Source: Quercus robur (taxonomy: Eukaryota > Streptophyta > Magnoliopsida > Fagales > Fagaceae). Taken from it: a stretch of DNA of 64,000 nucleotides. The notes under the pieces are model-generated. The model was not told where the DNA came from, searched no databases, and saw nothing but the letters and a program-made list of their open reading frames with translations. Below are positions 12,890-25,379 of this stretch, one piece after another. Location: positions 47,034,843 to 47,098,842 of the forward strand of contig NC_065538.1 in the NCBI RefSeq assembly GCF_932294415.1, read 5' to 3'. The position numbers were made by a program, and so were the translations under genes. How positions within the stretch are numbered: the stretch's first letter is position 1; each line of letters opens with the position of its first letter.

Positions 12890-13480
12890 GTGACGTTCTC
12901 TTTGACAAGATTTTTTTTTTTTTTTTTCCACATAAATTCTTTACTCAAGTGCCACATCATAGATAAGGACTATTTATTTTCTTAGATTCATTGAATCAGG
13001 ATATTTCTCAAGTGCCACATTAGAGATAAGGACTAATTAAAATTTAAAAGATAAGGACTCTTCATTTTCTTAGGTTTACCGTTACAGGACTTTCCTCTCT
13101 CACATTCTACTCACCATTTTCAATTCTTGCACTTTGCTACTTTATATAGCATTACTCATCAATTAATCAATCAAATATAAGGAGAGTCCTCTTGTGAGAG
13201 AGCAAAAGTTTCTGTCATGTGGCACTCTCTTTGAGGATTTGCTTGCAATAAAAGATATGAACTTTTAGTTTTATTTGGTTCATCGTTTCAAGAATATTTA
13301 TCTATCCCTCACAAAGATAAGGAATCTTTGTTTACTAAATAGATACCAATTAAAAGATAAAGACTCTTTATTTTCTTAGGTACATTGTTTTAAGACTTTT
13401 TTTCCCCTCTCTCTTTTACTTTGGATTTTCTTCTCTTGCACTTCTGCTTCTTTATATACACTTGCTCATACCCCTTTACG
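12890..13480. repeat. Imperfect duplication of a promoter-like stretch
   Basis: The phrases GATAAGGACTCTTCATTTTC near 13050 and GATAAAGACTCTTTATTTTC near 13356 each precede a CTCTCT tract, a TTCTTGCACTT phrase and a CTTTATATA TATA-like box (near 13140 and 13450). Upstream, GTGACGTTCTCTTTGA near 12891 pairs with GTGGCACTCTCTTTGA near 13219. The units are about 310-330 bp apart and diverged. No CDS follows either of them directly. Confidence 0.5.
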
Positions 13481-14140
13481 TCATCCCAATTGAAATACAC
13501 ATATGAGATTCTCCAAACTAGGAACAATGTCCTTTAGTTTCAACCCATCAACTACACGTTTCTAACCCTATCATGATATCCCATCTCACACTAACATTAA
13601 TGAGTTAGCTACAACTAGAGAATATGTATTGCGGTTTTGATTTTGAGTGACAATGACTTGTAGTTTTGATGTGGAGGTTAGAGGTCATTGTGGGTTTTGT
13701 AAGGGTTGTGATTGGATATGGGAAGAACCTTTTATGGGTTTTGGGAGTTTTGATTTGATGTCACTTTGGTAACATATATACTATTTTGTCAACCTTCAAC
13801 CCTTAGTCCATGTTTTTTACCTATTCTTTGTTACTCTTTTTGTATTTTTACCTTTAGCTACTAATGTGTCGTATTGCTCACGCATAAATGAAATAAAAAA
13901 TTTTCTCTTATTAGCTTGAACTATAAGAATTGTATTTGAAATTTTGAATGTGAGGCTTATAACTTAATAGAATTGAGAAAAAAATGTTATTAGTTAACAT
14001 AAAGTTATTTGATATAAATTTTAAAAATAATACGAGATCTTTAGAAGTTTATCTTTGCGATTTTCCTTATACAATATTTGGGCGCTTGGGAGTTTATTTC
14101 AATTTTTGCAATAGTAGGAAAAATTATTGCTATTTAGTGT

Positions 14141-14336
14141 GCGTTTGGCTCCAAATTGAAAATCCAGTTTATTTTACCATTCGACTTACTTTTGCTACTA
14201 TTCATAGGCCCCACTGCACTTTTTGGTACTATTTATGGGGCCCATTGTACTATTTCAACTAACTTTTACCTTTATTTACAGTACTTTTAATAAAAACTTT
14301 TCAATTTCAGCAAAATAAGCAGATCCCAAACAGACC
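14141..14336. mobile_element. 196-bp MITE, hAT-like, with 8-bp target duplication
   Basis: The element starts GCGTTTGGCTCC and ends CCCAAACAGACC, short imperfect inverted ends. It is flanked by TTTAGTGT at 14133-14140 and 14337-14344, an 8-bp duplication as made by hAT transposases. It has no coding capacity. Confidence 0.65.
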
Positions 14337-14807
14337 TTTAGTGTATTGGTGTGAGCCTTGACCATAAAAGTAAAAAAATGATGATTATTTTTTAGTTTTC
14401 TTTGTTGTGAATCAAGATTACCTCAGTTTTAGTTGCAACCTCTAATTTAATTGCAGTTATTCAAGAGTACTGTGCAGATAGTGTACAGACTACAGTTGTA
14501 TTGTTAGTTCTCTCTAGCAAGGCTACAATTAAGCAATTTTTCACAAAGGTTCTCTGACCTGGATCGACCAGTCTGACCAGGTTAATTGTGAACCGATCAC
14601 TAAACCAATTTTTTCAATGTAAGAACTAATCACTTAAACATTTTAAGAGATCCTCTTGAACCGGGGTTCGACCTGAAAAATCGTCCAAACTGTGAATCGG
14701 TTCAACTGGGTCAAAGAGTTTACTTTAATTTTTAAAAATAGAGAATAGAGAGCTATGGGGCATAGAATCGGAGGCCTTATGCTTTATTTAAGAACCATGA
14801 CTAAAAC

Positions 14808-14884
14808 TGTGGGGTACAGAAATTTAATAAGGTAATCATGCCACTTATCATACCCAAGGCCGAGGAGGTCAATACAGTTCTGAG
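14808..14884. mobile_element. Left piece of a probable solo LTR split by the hAT element
   Basis: The piece starts TGTGGGGTACAG. Removing the hAT insertion and one GTTCTGAG copy joins it to 18652-19296, which ends CCTACCCTTACA, giving a TG...CA unit of about 720 bp. The flanking 5-mers AAAAC and AGTAC match only partly, so the boundaries are uncertain. Confidence 0.35.
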
Positions 14885-17800
14885 CATTGTTATTAATACC
14901 GTTCCGTTCCAACTGGAACGGCCGAAATTTTTCGTGCCGGTATGCAAACCGGTACCGGAAACCCCCCCTGTTCCACCTCGGGTCAGATTTCGGGAAGTTT
15001 CGGTCTGTTCTGGCTGTTCCGGTGAATTTCGGCCAATTTCGGCCGGTATGCAAATTTCAGCCGGTACGGGATTCGGAGTTTAAAAAAAAAAAAAAAAAAA
15101 CAGTAACGTCCAAACGACACCGTTTTGGACTTGACTAAAAGACCTAACTCAGACCCTTTTTCTTTCATTCGTTCACTTTCACTTTCACTTTCACTCTCAA
15201 ATCCCTCACTCACTGCCGTCGTTCTTGTGCCCACTGCCGTCATGCTCGTGCTCACTGCCGTTGCTCAGTGCTGTGCTCTCTCAATCACTTGACTCTCTCA
15301 TACTCATCTGTCTTTGACTCTCTCACAGTCTCACTCTCTCAGATTGAACAGCCAAATCAGGTATTCTTTCTCTACTCTCACTCTCTCGGATTCAAGCTTC
15401 AGTTCAGCCAAATCATTTTTTTTTCTTATGATTTGTTTGTGGTTAAGATTTAAGAACTTACTAAGATATTAGATATGTGATTTGTTTGTTAAGATATGTG
15501 ATTGAACAAATTGGGTAAACTGTGTTTAGTTTTACTCTCACTCTCTCGGATTCAAGCTTCAGCCAAACTGTGTTTAGTTTTTTTCTTAACTTGATTTGTT
15601 TGTTCATTAACTATATATGGCTGTTCATGCATTTGATTGAATTTCATTTCATTTCATTGAACAGTAAATTATGGCTCATCATAGTTCAGGGGATCTCGCA
15701 TGGGCTCATGCCCGTGCAGGTGCTTCCTCTGCTTCTGTGGCCTCTGCCCCTGCAAGATCAGATGATCCTGCATGGGCTCATGCTCGTGCAGTGCCTAATG
15801 CAAAAAATAACACTATATGTTTGCATTGTAATAAGTTGATTAAAGGGGGTGGTATTACTAGACTTAAGTATCATCTTGCTGGGATTAGAGGTCAAGTTGA
15901 ACCATGTAAAAAGGTTTCATCTGATATTAGGTTTCAAATGAAACAAATGATTGAAGACTTGAAAAAAATCTAAACAAACTAAAAAGAGGATTCAATTAGA
16001 AATTGGGAACCCATATGATGTTGATGAGGAGGAGGAGGAGGAGGAGGAGGAGGATGAGGTTAGGGTTGTTGAAAAGAGTCCCCCTTAAACATTAGGTAAA
16101 TGAAAATCTAGGGGAAAGGATGTTGACAATGATATGGGTCAAATAAGAGGAAAGAAGAAAATTAAGAGTTATTTTGCTCCTAGAACAACCCCCGGTGCTC
16201 AACCCTCTATAAGAAGTGCTTTGGCTACAAAAGCAATGATTGATAATGCAAAAATGAATGTGGCAAGATGGTGGTATCGTTCTAATGTACCCTTTTATGC
16301 ATCTCAGTCACCCTATTATCAACCTATGATTGATTCCATTGCTGCTATTGGGCCGGGATTTAAGGGGCCTTCTTTTTATGAGTTGAGGGGACCCCTTTTG
16401 AAAAATGTTGTCCATGAAGTTAATGATTTTTTGTTAGATATAAAAAATGATTGGAAAGTATATGGCTGTTCACTAATGTCTGATGGGTGGACAAATCAAA
16501 AGCAGCAACCAATAATGAATTTTTTGGTGTATTGTCCAAGGGGAGCCATGTTCTTGAAATCTATTGACACTTCAGGCCTTACAAAGGATGCTGAAACTTT
16601 GTTTAATATATTTGATTCTGTTGTTCAAGAAATTGGTGTGGAATATATTGTGCAATTGATTACAGATAATGCTTCTGCCTATAAAAAAGCTGGAAAAAAA
16701 TTACAGCAGAAGTATGGTACTTTATTTTGGTCTCCTTGTGCAGCTCATTGCATAGACTTGATGTTGGAGAATATTGCTAATCCTAGGTGGTTCCCTCTTA
16801 TTGATGAAGCAATTAAGAAGGCAAAAAAGATAACAAAGTTCATTTACAACCATGGAGTTGTTTTAGACTTGATGAGGCAAGATTTTACAAATGGAAGAGA
16901 GTTATGTCGTCCTGCAATTACAAGGTTTGCCACTAACTTCTTAAGTCTACAAAGCATGCTAAGGTTCAAAAAAGAGCTTAGACAAATGTTCACTTGTGAT
17001 AAATGGCTTTCATGCCCCCGTGCTAAGACTGCCGTTGGGAAGGAGATAAGTAAAATTGTTTTGGAAGATTATGCGTTTTAGTCTCAATGCAAGCACATAG
17101 TGAAAGTTAGTGAGCCTTTAGTTAGAGTACTTCGTCTTGTTGATGGGTATGAGAAACCTGCTATGGGGCACTTGTATGAAGCAATGGACAAAGCAAAAGA
17201 GGAAATAAAAAGAAGGTTGAAGAACAAAGTTTCTTTGTATGGACATTATGTTAGAGTTATTGATACTAGATGGGACAAACAACTTCATAGTCCTCTGCAT
17301 GTAGCAGGTTGCTTTCTTAACCCTGCAATATACTTTAGGCCTTCATTTAAAAGGCAAAATGAAGTTCAAAGAGGGTTGCTAAGCACTCTAATGAGGTTGG
17401 TTCCCGATCCTGACATTCAAGACAAAATAAGTTCACAACTTGATGAGTACAAAAAATCAATTGGTGACTTTGGCACATCACTAGCAATCCGCCAACGAGA
17501 GAGACTAAATCCAGGTAAACATTAACAATTTAATAGTATTTCCTTTCAATATGTCTATTTATCCTTTACAGTTGTTATTGTAAGATTACACGAGCAATGC
17601 TTATTTTACATTTTTATATGTTATTGTAGTTTCATGGTGGGAGCAATTTGGACTTGGAGCTCCAGACTTACAATCATTTTCCATTCGTGTGCTAAGTCAA
17701 TGTTGTAGTGCAACTGGTTGTGAGAGAAATTGGAGCACATTTGAATATGTTCACTCAAAGAAGAGAAATAGATTGGAACATAAACGAGTAAATGATTTGG

Positions 17801-18643
17801 TCTTTGTCCATTATAATTTGAGGCTTCGAGAAAGGTAAATTTATAATCGTTACTCATATGTAAATGAAATGTACTTTCAAATAATTATAATTTATAAAAT
17901 GACATTAATGTTTAATATTTTCATTGGTAGGAACATTCAAAGGAATAAGTATGGAATGGATCCTATAAGCTTGGATAACATTGACTTGATGGGAGATTGG
18001 GTGGCTGAAGAACCTGCACTTCTTAATCCAGATGACATAAATTGGGATTGTCTTAATGAACTAGCAACCCTAGTGAATGTGGAAGAGGATGCTGAACTTG
18101 AAACTATTGATGTTGATGACGATGATGATGATGACAACAACAATGAACATGTCTTGACAAATCTTCCAATGGGTGCTAGTAGTTCTTATGGGATTTCTTT
18201 TGATGATGAGTTTGATCCTTTTTTCATGGATGATGATGAGGAGGAGTAGGAATATTATGTTAAATTAATGTTAAATGTTTTTATTGTGTGATGTTATATT
18301 GATGTTTAAGACTTAAAGACTTAAGACTAAGTGTATGTTGAATTGATGTTTAAGACTTAAGATTTAAGACTTAAGACTATGTGTATGTTAAATTGATGTT
18401 ATGTTGAATTGATGTTATGTTGATGTTTAAGACAAGAGTTAAGACTAAATGATTTGTATTATTTGATATTTAGTTATTTATTTATTAGAATTGACAATTT
18501 TTATGTTCTACAAGAATATATATAAATTATTTTTTAGGAACCCTGAAACACCCTGAAACGGTATGCCGAAATCGGCTGGTACCGAAATATTCCATTCCAC
18601 TGGGCAAACCGAAACAGGCTCCGAAATGGTATTAATAACTTTG
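14885..18643 (+). mobile_element. Complete hAT transposon, 3.76 kb, 8-bp TSD
   Basis: Exact ends can be read. GTTCTGAG lies at 14877-14884 and again at 18644-18651. The element begins CATTGTTATTAATACC and its other end reads, on the minus strand, CAAAGTTATTAATACC, a 16-bp inverted repeat with two mismatches. Both subterminal regions (14900-15075 and 18540-18630) are dense in CGAAAT, GGTATGC and GGTACC-like words in both orientations, as expected for transposase-binding sites. One transposase gene with two introns lies inside. The gene has several lesions, so the copy is probably non-autonomous now, although the ends look mobilisable. Confidence 0.9.
15671..18249 (+). pseudogene. hAT transposase (BED finger, DUF659, hAT dimerisation), broken
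   Basis: A cut-and-paste transposase acting on the surrounding element's ends. Exons: 15671-17514, 17630-17834 and 17931-18249, all with GT-AG borders. An N-terminal BED-type zinc finger starts at CLHCNKLIKGGGITRLKYHL. A poly-Glu tract (16025-16055) follows. The DUF659 region includes GCSLMSDGWTNQKQQPIMNF and ITDNASAYKKAGK near 16490-16690. The C-terminal dimerisation region in exon 2 includes CERNWSTFEYVHSKKRNRLE. The tail is acidic (poly-Asp near 18115-18135). Breaks: a 1-base frame change in an A run near 15965, stops at 16086-16088 and 16101-16103, and a TAG at 17079-17081 where relatives carry Trp (TGG). The long frames on either side imply recent decay. A possible restart is ATG 16134. 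Confidence 0.85.
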
Positions 18644-18651
18644 GTTCTGAG

Positions 18652-19296
18652 AAGTCCATACACTCGGATGGTAAGGCCGGAGAGGCGGGCCATGGCCACG
18701 TCAATAGCACATTACCAGAGGGGGCCACACTGTAGAGGAAGAGCTTCAGAGAGGGGGTTAGCCCTGATGTGATTGGAGTGATGGTAGCTGCCACCACATT
18801 TAATGCACCTCACCAAACACCCTGACCTTATTTATGTGAAGAAAACCCTTGAACAGTGCTGTCTTGGTTGTCACAACTCACAGAAGACTTGAGAGGGCGT
18901 CTGATGGGACAAGCACTCGAGTAGTGGCCTGCAAAATCAACAAATAGAGGGCCAAGATAAGCCAAAATAGGCTATATAATGTGAGAGATACTCCAGGGAT
19001 AGAGGGGGGAGTTCATCTAAAAATCTAAAAAAGAATGTAATACAAAGAACTGAAATTGTAATCAGATTTAAGAAGAATATACTCCAGAGCTACTCTCCTC
19101 GGACTTTGTTGAGGAAGGATTTCTTCGCATAAAACCTGTTTTCCTTTATTTTATTTCAATCTTAAATTCATTAGGGGCGTTGTCTAACTAACCAAAACCT
19201 AGTTTTTAGCCCACTCTATAAAAATTCATTGTGTTGGGCTCTTTGGGCCTGAATCCTTCTACCTTTTGGGCTTAGGAACCAAAACCTACCCTTACA
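18652..19296. mobile_element. Right piece of the probable solo LTR
   Basis: It continues the LTR-like sequence directly after the hAT target duplication. It contains a possible TATA (GGCTATATAATG near 18970), a poly(A)-region-like tract, and ends CCCTTACA at 19296. No internal retroelement domains adjoin it, hence solo LTR. Superfamily unknown. Confidence 0.35.
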
Positions 19297-20981
19297 AGTA
19301 CTATGACCAACGTACCACTTAGGTTCCTTGAGAACAAATATGAAGTATTAATATATTTATTTTAGACTTAGGTGATTTATAATTTTTCAACTTATTCTAT
19401 TACCTCTCTCTCAATTTATTAAATTTGTTTTCTTTGATAACTTTACTTGTGATTTAAGAATAATGCCTTTGCATGGGAATATACTAAAATAATTAAAAGT
19501 GATTTTTTTATTTATTTAATCAAATGATTTAGACTTGATGGACTATTATAAGTTTTTTTTTTTTTTTTTTTTTTTAATTTATGTTGTACTATTTTCTATT
19601 AACCTTAAAATATCATGAAATTTTATTATAAATTTTGTTTCAATTATTTTTAGATATTTTTAGTCAATTTTGATAATATTTATAAATTTAATATACCTTT
19701 ATTTGTATTTTAATTAATTACTAAATTAATTATGGTATCATCACGGTTTGACCTCGGTTCGTCCTTAAAAACCTTGAACCTCTCCCTTTTCCAGTTCTTT
19801 GAACGGTTTGGATCTGAAAACCATGATTTTCACATAACTTTTTTGTTCTATTTTCTCATGTGTCTTTCACATTTAGTACTTATCTACCTGTATCTCTTTG
19901 GTTATTTAGCCGTTAGTGCTATTAATTATAGTTAATGTGGTTTGTTCGAATTAGTTTCAAATATTTTAATTTAATGTTACAGTTTTGATATACAACTGTG
20001 GTTAATTAGTAGTGTGCTCTACATCTCTAATAAAAACAAAGCTCCTTTGTAAACCAATAATACAAGACCAGTTCAGTCAATTTTATCTTAGGCTTTTCTT
20101 GAATTTTAGCATTCTCTTTGTTTTTGTTTTGTTTTGTTTTTTAATTTTTTTTTTAAAAGGGATATAGACGCCCTATTAGAGACAATTAAATTGATGGACA
20201 TATTTAGCCAATTTTTCTTTGTTTGATTACGTTCTATTTATGTTAGTATACAAATGATTTTGTTTCATTTAGATTATGAACAAGGTGTTTGAGATTGGGG
20301 TCTTGGGATTTGGTGGTGAGAATGGAGTGGAAGTGTACATTTTATTTAAATGTTATTTTAATACTTTAAATATTAAATTTATAATAGGGTATGGACTCCT
20401 AGAAATGTCTAATAATTATGTAATTCCAATCGTATATATATCGATTAGTAAAGAAAACAAACTCAATAGTCAAAAACTGCTTCTAGGATAAGGAAAAATT
20501 ATAAAATACGAATTAAGAAGATTAAACTTCAAAGCATTCGGTAATATTGTGGGGAAACATCATAAATACTATATAACAAAATGAGTATTATATAAGGGTC
20601 AAAAAATAAAAATTATTCATTTGAGATATCGCAGCATGTTGAGGTGAATTCACAAGTCCTGAATTCCTACCTAGAATAATCCATTATCTTCCTACCTAAT
20701 CTTGCCTCTTTTTTCCCCTCAAATCTTTTGCTCTTTAGATTTTTGACACAAAACACATAAAAAAGTCCATGGACACACAATTTGTCCCATGTGTAAGTGA
20801 TGTAAACTAATTACAAGTTGACAAATGTGCAAGTTGTGGTAAATTGTGGCTAATTATGTCCCTAGAATAGTTGCACAAACCATCCTAAACCAACCTGCTT
20901 GTTATATATATATATAAAAGGGATCAGATGGACAATGGCTCCAAAATTTATGGATCAATATAGTATTTTTAAATTGACTGC

Positions 20982-21014
<33 letters not shown>

Positions 21015-21278
21015 CAATTTTGCTGCTACCAAAATATAGGGACCAAATTGATAATTTTTGTGTGTGTGTGTGTGTTGATAATCTGGACCTAATTGATAGT
21101 GATCCAAAAATGTAGGGATTAAAGTGATATTTTTGGGAAAAAAAAAAAAAAAAAAACTAGTGCACCTCTATCCAGAGTACCAAGGTCAAGAGATGAAAAA
21201 CCTCCCAAAAAACTGGAAAAAATAAATAAATAAAAATAAATAAAAAATAAAAACCATGCTTGATGGTTGTGCAATGAA
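19297..21278. other. AT-rich intergenic spacer
   Basis: No gene is supported. It holds a T run at 19553-19575, an A run at about 20988-21014, a TG dinucleotide tract at 21060-21075 and an A run at 21138-21156. Confidence 0.5.
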
Positions 21279-21288
21279 GTACTTAAAA

Positions 21289-23550
21289 GGAAAAAATGCC
21301 CTACACCCCTTGAGCTTTGGAGTAGTGGCCAAAGCACCTCCTAAAATTTTATTTTGACCAATTTACTCTTTTAACTTTATACACTTGCCAAATCAGTACA
21401 TTTGTTAGTTTGGTGTTAAAAAACTAACGGAAAACTCATGTGAGAGGAAACTGACATTATAAATGATTTATCAGCTCAGTTGAGGGAGGTAGAAAGCTAC
21501 GTTTAGAGAGAGATGAACTAGAAGTGTAGAACCACTACAACACAACCTTCTCTTCGGTGTTGGAGTCTTTGTCCCACCGTCGCCTTGCCGCTGGTTATTA
21601 TTATTATTATTATTATTTTTTCATGCTCTCTGCTATTCCAATCCTCCATCTGCAAGTTTCTGTTGCAATGTTTTGGTTAGGTTTAGTTTTCGGGTTTACC
21701 CTTTACACTTACCCAAGTGTTTCAAGGCTACCATGAATTCATATATCATTGAGTGTTTACAAATGGTAAATTGTTTCACAAAATATAACCCAATGAATCA
21801 ATAATTGCACTTTCAGTAGTATTAAATATATATATACACACACACACATGGCCTATCACTATAAGTTATACAAATTTGGGATCATCATTCTTCTCAACTA
21901 ACATTGACAATATCAATTTATTAGACCCCTTTCATGTACATTAAGAGATGAAATACAAAACCAATGAATTGAAATACCCAATAAATCAATAATTACACTT
22001 TTCCAACGAGTCTCTAAGAAAAGTGAAATACTACAATCCACATTGCGGTTGCAAGCATGCTGAGACAGAGCCTATACATGATTTACCTAATCTATATGTT
22101 GATTGAAGAAGAAGAAGAAGAAACTTCAATGAGGCTGGCAGTTTGAGTTTTCCAAATATATATTAATGAAAACACAGATGAGACAAGAAGGTTAAACAAA
22201 AGATTAATACATTTAATAGATCCCTTTGATCAATATTCCCAATCACTAAATATACACTTTCTGCCGTGACTTGACCTAATCCAACTTCCATTTTGCAGTA
22301 TTAAGATGCCTAGAAAGAGAGCCCCAAAAGTTGTTTTATGCGGCTTTGTGCTTTTCCTTTCTCATGCACGAGAAACAATCAAAAGTGTCATCAATGCCCT
22401 CTCATGTTTCATGCTGCGTTGCTACCTGAACTGTTAGCCTTTGTGAATCATAACCTTTGACTAGAGTACATGTTCCTTAAGTATCTTGAAGGATTGAAGC
22501 TGCTCAAAATCACTGCAATGAAAAGGAACTGAATTTAGATGCAATAGAAATAGAATCCAAAGCAAAAACACAATCAGGAGTCACATTCAACATTTACTGA
22601 TAGGAGAAAGGACAATAACAGCACCAATGGGATGTAGGAAGAAAGTGGTCCTCTCCAGAAAATGCAATACTGCAAAAGAAAATATATCTGCACACCTCAA
22701 TTTACACAGGTGATATAGTCTCCATGTGTGAAACTAAAAGCCAAATCCAGGCAAACAAGTTGATACAACATGTTTCAGCCACAAGAAATTCAAATTAATT
22801 AATTTTGTTTACAGAATAAAATAAAGAATTCACTATAATTTGCCAGCACCAAGTGCTTGAATAGTTTTTTTAAAATTAAATGAATATTCCATGGAACCAC
22901 ATAAACCCGACCATGAAAACTATTGCCAAGAAATTGTAAACTCATCTAAAATCCTAACGAACAACCAAAACCCATCAGAGCACTACTCATATCTCTCTCA
23001 GGCATTTTATCAAACAACTCAATTGCTACTCAAAACCAGTTTTGATGGAATGGAAATTTTACCACAAACAACTCTACCCAATCCACCACAGGCCTTGAAA
23101 CACTTGGTTAAGTGTAAAGGGTAAGCCCGAAAATTAAACTAAACCAAACCAAAACATTGCAACAGAAACTCGAGGATGGAGGATTGGAAAAATAGAGAGC
23201 AGGAAAAAAAAGAAAAAAAGAAAAGAAAAAGGCATACCAACGGCAAGACGATGACAGGACAAAGACTCCGGCACCGGAGAGCAGGTTGTTGCGGCAGTTT
23301 TAGAATTCAGGTTCGTCTCTCTCTAAACGTAGCTTTTTCTCTCCCTCTCAACTGAGCCGATTCACCCTTGGTAATGTCAGTTGCCTCTCACGTGAGTCTC
23401 CCGTTAGTTTTTTAACACCTAACTGACAGAAGTACTGATTTAGAAGTTGTACAAACTACAAACTATAAAGTTGAAGGACCAAATTGGCCAAAATAAGAAT
23501 TCAGGGGTGCTTGGTCATTACATTAAAGTTGGGTGTATAACTATTTTTCC
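21289..23550. mobile_element. Mutator-like element with ~450-bp terminal inverted repeats
   Basis: The arm 21289-21728 is inverted at 23092-23550. Shared phrases include AAAAAACTAACGG, GCTACGTTTAGAGAGAG and TTTCTGTTGCAATGTTTTGG. The flanking 10-mers GTACTTAAAA (21279-21288) and ATCCTTAAAA (23551-23560) match at 8 of 10, fitting the 9-11 bp duplications of Mutator elements. The 1.36 kb interior has no transposase, so this is a non-autonomous copy, possibly a Pack-MULE. The arms are clearly diverged, so the insertion is not very young. Confidence 0.75.
22461..22512 (-). pseudogene. Possible captured terminal exon inside the MULE
   Basis: On the minus strand an acceptor CATTGCAG is followed by a short frame DFEQLQSFKILKEHVL and a TAG stop. 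This looks like the last exon of a host gene carried by the element. The family is not recognised and the segment is short, so chance is possible. Confidence 0.25.
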
Positions 23551-23805
23551 ATCCTTAAAATGAGGCAAAAATGTAAATATGCAAAAAGAGAAAATGCTCA
23601 CATCTATAATTTTATATAAAAAAAGACGGTTGAGGTTTTTGTGTTTGACAAAACGACAAAGAAATGGGTTAAACGGCACCCTCAATTTATAGAGCTTAAA
23701 TTATAGTAAAGTGCATGTATGAGCTAAAAAATCTGTGTGGCCCTTTTTGGTCTTTTCGTCATCAGCTCTAGAGTTTTGGCTGCTCTTTATTTTGCTGCCA
23801 CACAT

Positions 23806-25369
23806 GATGAAAGACTTTATGGAGAAACTTTATTTCACATATTCTAGCAGAATGAGATATATAGAATCATGATAGATTTTGAAATTTTTTTGAATTCTAC
23901 TCACTCTGACAGACTTCATCATGGCTACTCAAATACCACTACTACTTAGCAAGAGCACGAAAGTGTACAGGAACAAATTTGTTTTATTATATATACTTTA
24001 AATTTAAAAAATGATTTTCTTATAAAGCATTTTAAAGAAACTTCACGGAAAGACATTGGTGAAAGGATTTTAAAAATGAATTTGAAAGAAGCTTTGCATG
24101 AAAATGTTTATTCTCAAAATAATATTTCAAGACATAATCCTTTTCCCAAAACCCAATTGTAGACTACTATGAGTAAAAGAACCTCCCAGGCAAGCATGAA
24201 AGGAAAGGGCAAAGCACCAGCGGTGCAACCCAAATAATTCTGAAAGCCTTCAGTAAGGATTTCGGATAGGCATGAAGGTGTCTTGATAGAGACAATATCT
24301 CTTTAGGATACGTTGCTAGCAGAGGCAATGTATTTATGTGGTGAAAAAAGTGAAATTTTGCAAGAAGTGCTTCACACTAACCTCATTTTTCGAGACGGAG
24401 AATTTATAGACCTTCCCCTTCATATTAAATTACTTCTTGATAATTTACAAGCAGCCTTCACCCTCAGACAGAAACCCTTATTCCAAAAGACCCTTAAGGT
24501 TTTGGAATTACATCTTGTTAGCACCAATGCATTCATTAAAGCATCTGGTTGTGAACTCCCTGGCAAGGAGGATGGAGATTCAAGCTCCACAAAGACAGAA
24601 TCACAATCTCCAAAAAGCTATCTTATGGGAACAAGCTTTTCAAAGCTCCACCCTAAGATTCAGCAAAAGATGAGACTTGCCATTAGAACCCTATCCTCTA
24701 AAATCCAACAGAATATACTAACCCATAAAGCCATAACAAGTTCTTACGATAGATGGATGCATACATTCATGGTTATTTGAAATGCTAGAAGCAGGGTTTA
24801 TTAAAAAACTAATCATAACTTCTGGAATTCAGATTAGTTTATTTCCAAAAGTCATCCAAGAAGTGGCCGCACAAATTGGAGGACTTAATTATATGAAGAT
24901 TACTATCTGGAGCACTCTCCTAGCTTGGGACACTAGCTATTATATGGAAGCACGACCAGTACACATTTTGGTCCTTATCCATGATTGGGGGTGTATCCCC
25001 GAATACAATTTGTATACTGGAGATACTTATTTATCACTTGATGATCCAGACACCCTGGCTTAAGAATGGTCTAATTTCATGAGTAACAAGATTTATGAAA
25101 TACAAAAAGAATTAGACAGAGGCTTCCACTTATATGGCTACACCAATAGGATAGTCGTATATGGTCCAAGACCTTCAGCAAGAAGGCTTTTTGGAAAAAG
25201 AAAGATTACTAAGGATCCTAGAATGATGATGGCAAAGGATCGTGTCCCTATTTATCTTCCTATTTCATACTGCATGCTATATAGTAATTATGGAGTAATT
25301 CATGAGCATGAGCAGTATAAGGATTACTTTAATTTGCTAGATTATGATAACTACATGGATACAGATTGA
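23806..25369 (+). pseudogene. S1 copy: end of ORF-W and ORF-X, broken
   Basis: The beginning matches the C-terminal part of the ORF at 33397-34194 (shared ERLYGETLFHIF). ORF-X follows, open in pieces at 24313-24780, 24782-25063 and 25079-25369. Relative to the S4 copy it lacks about 225 bases at 24767-24780, which removes about 75 codons and leaves a stop. Further in-frame stops lie near 24300 and at 25061-25063. ORF-X ends about 150 bases before the promoter region. I recognise no domain in ORF-X. From its position it may be a structural or movement function, which is inference. Confidence 0.5.
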
Positions 25370-25379
25370 CAGATGGATA

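Larger units (their letters stand above)
9450..14132. other. Intergenic spacer
   Basis: No gene is supported. It contains A/T homopolymers (for example 10079-10097, 11276-11297, 12909-12927), the local duplications listed separately, and scattered short open frames without domains. Confidence 0.5.

Noticed and set aside
14784-15255. Open frames at the hAT left end and 5' leader
   Set aside because: They span the subterminal motif array and leader; composition follows the repeats.
14560-19830. GGTTCGACC-type phrases near 14570-14720 and 19735-19830 as ends of an outer transposon enclosing the LTR and hAT
   Set aside because: Similarity is limited to short GGTTTGACC-like words. I could not align extended inverted ends or find a target duplication.
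22891-23124. 77-codon frame inside the MULE
   Set aside because: It runs into the terminal repeat and has no recognisable domain.
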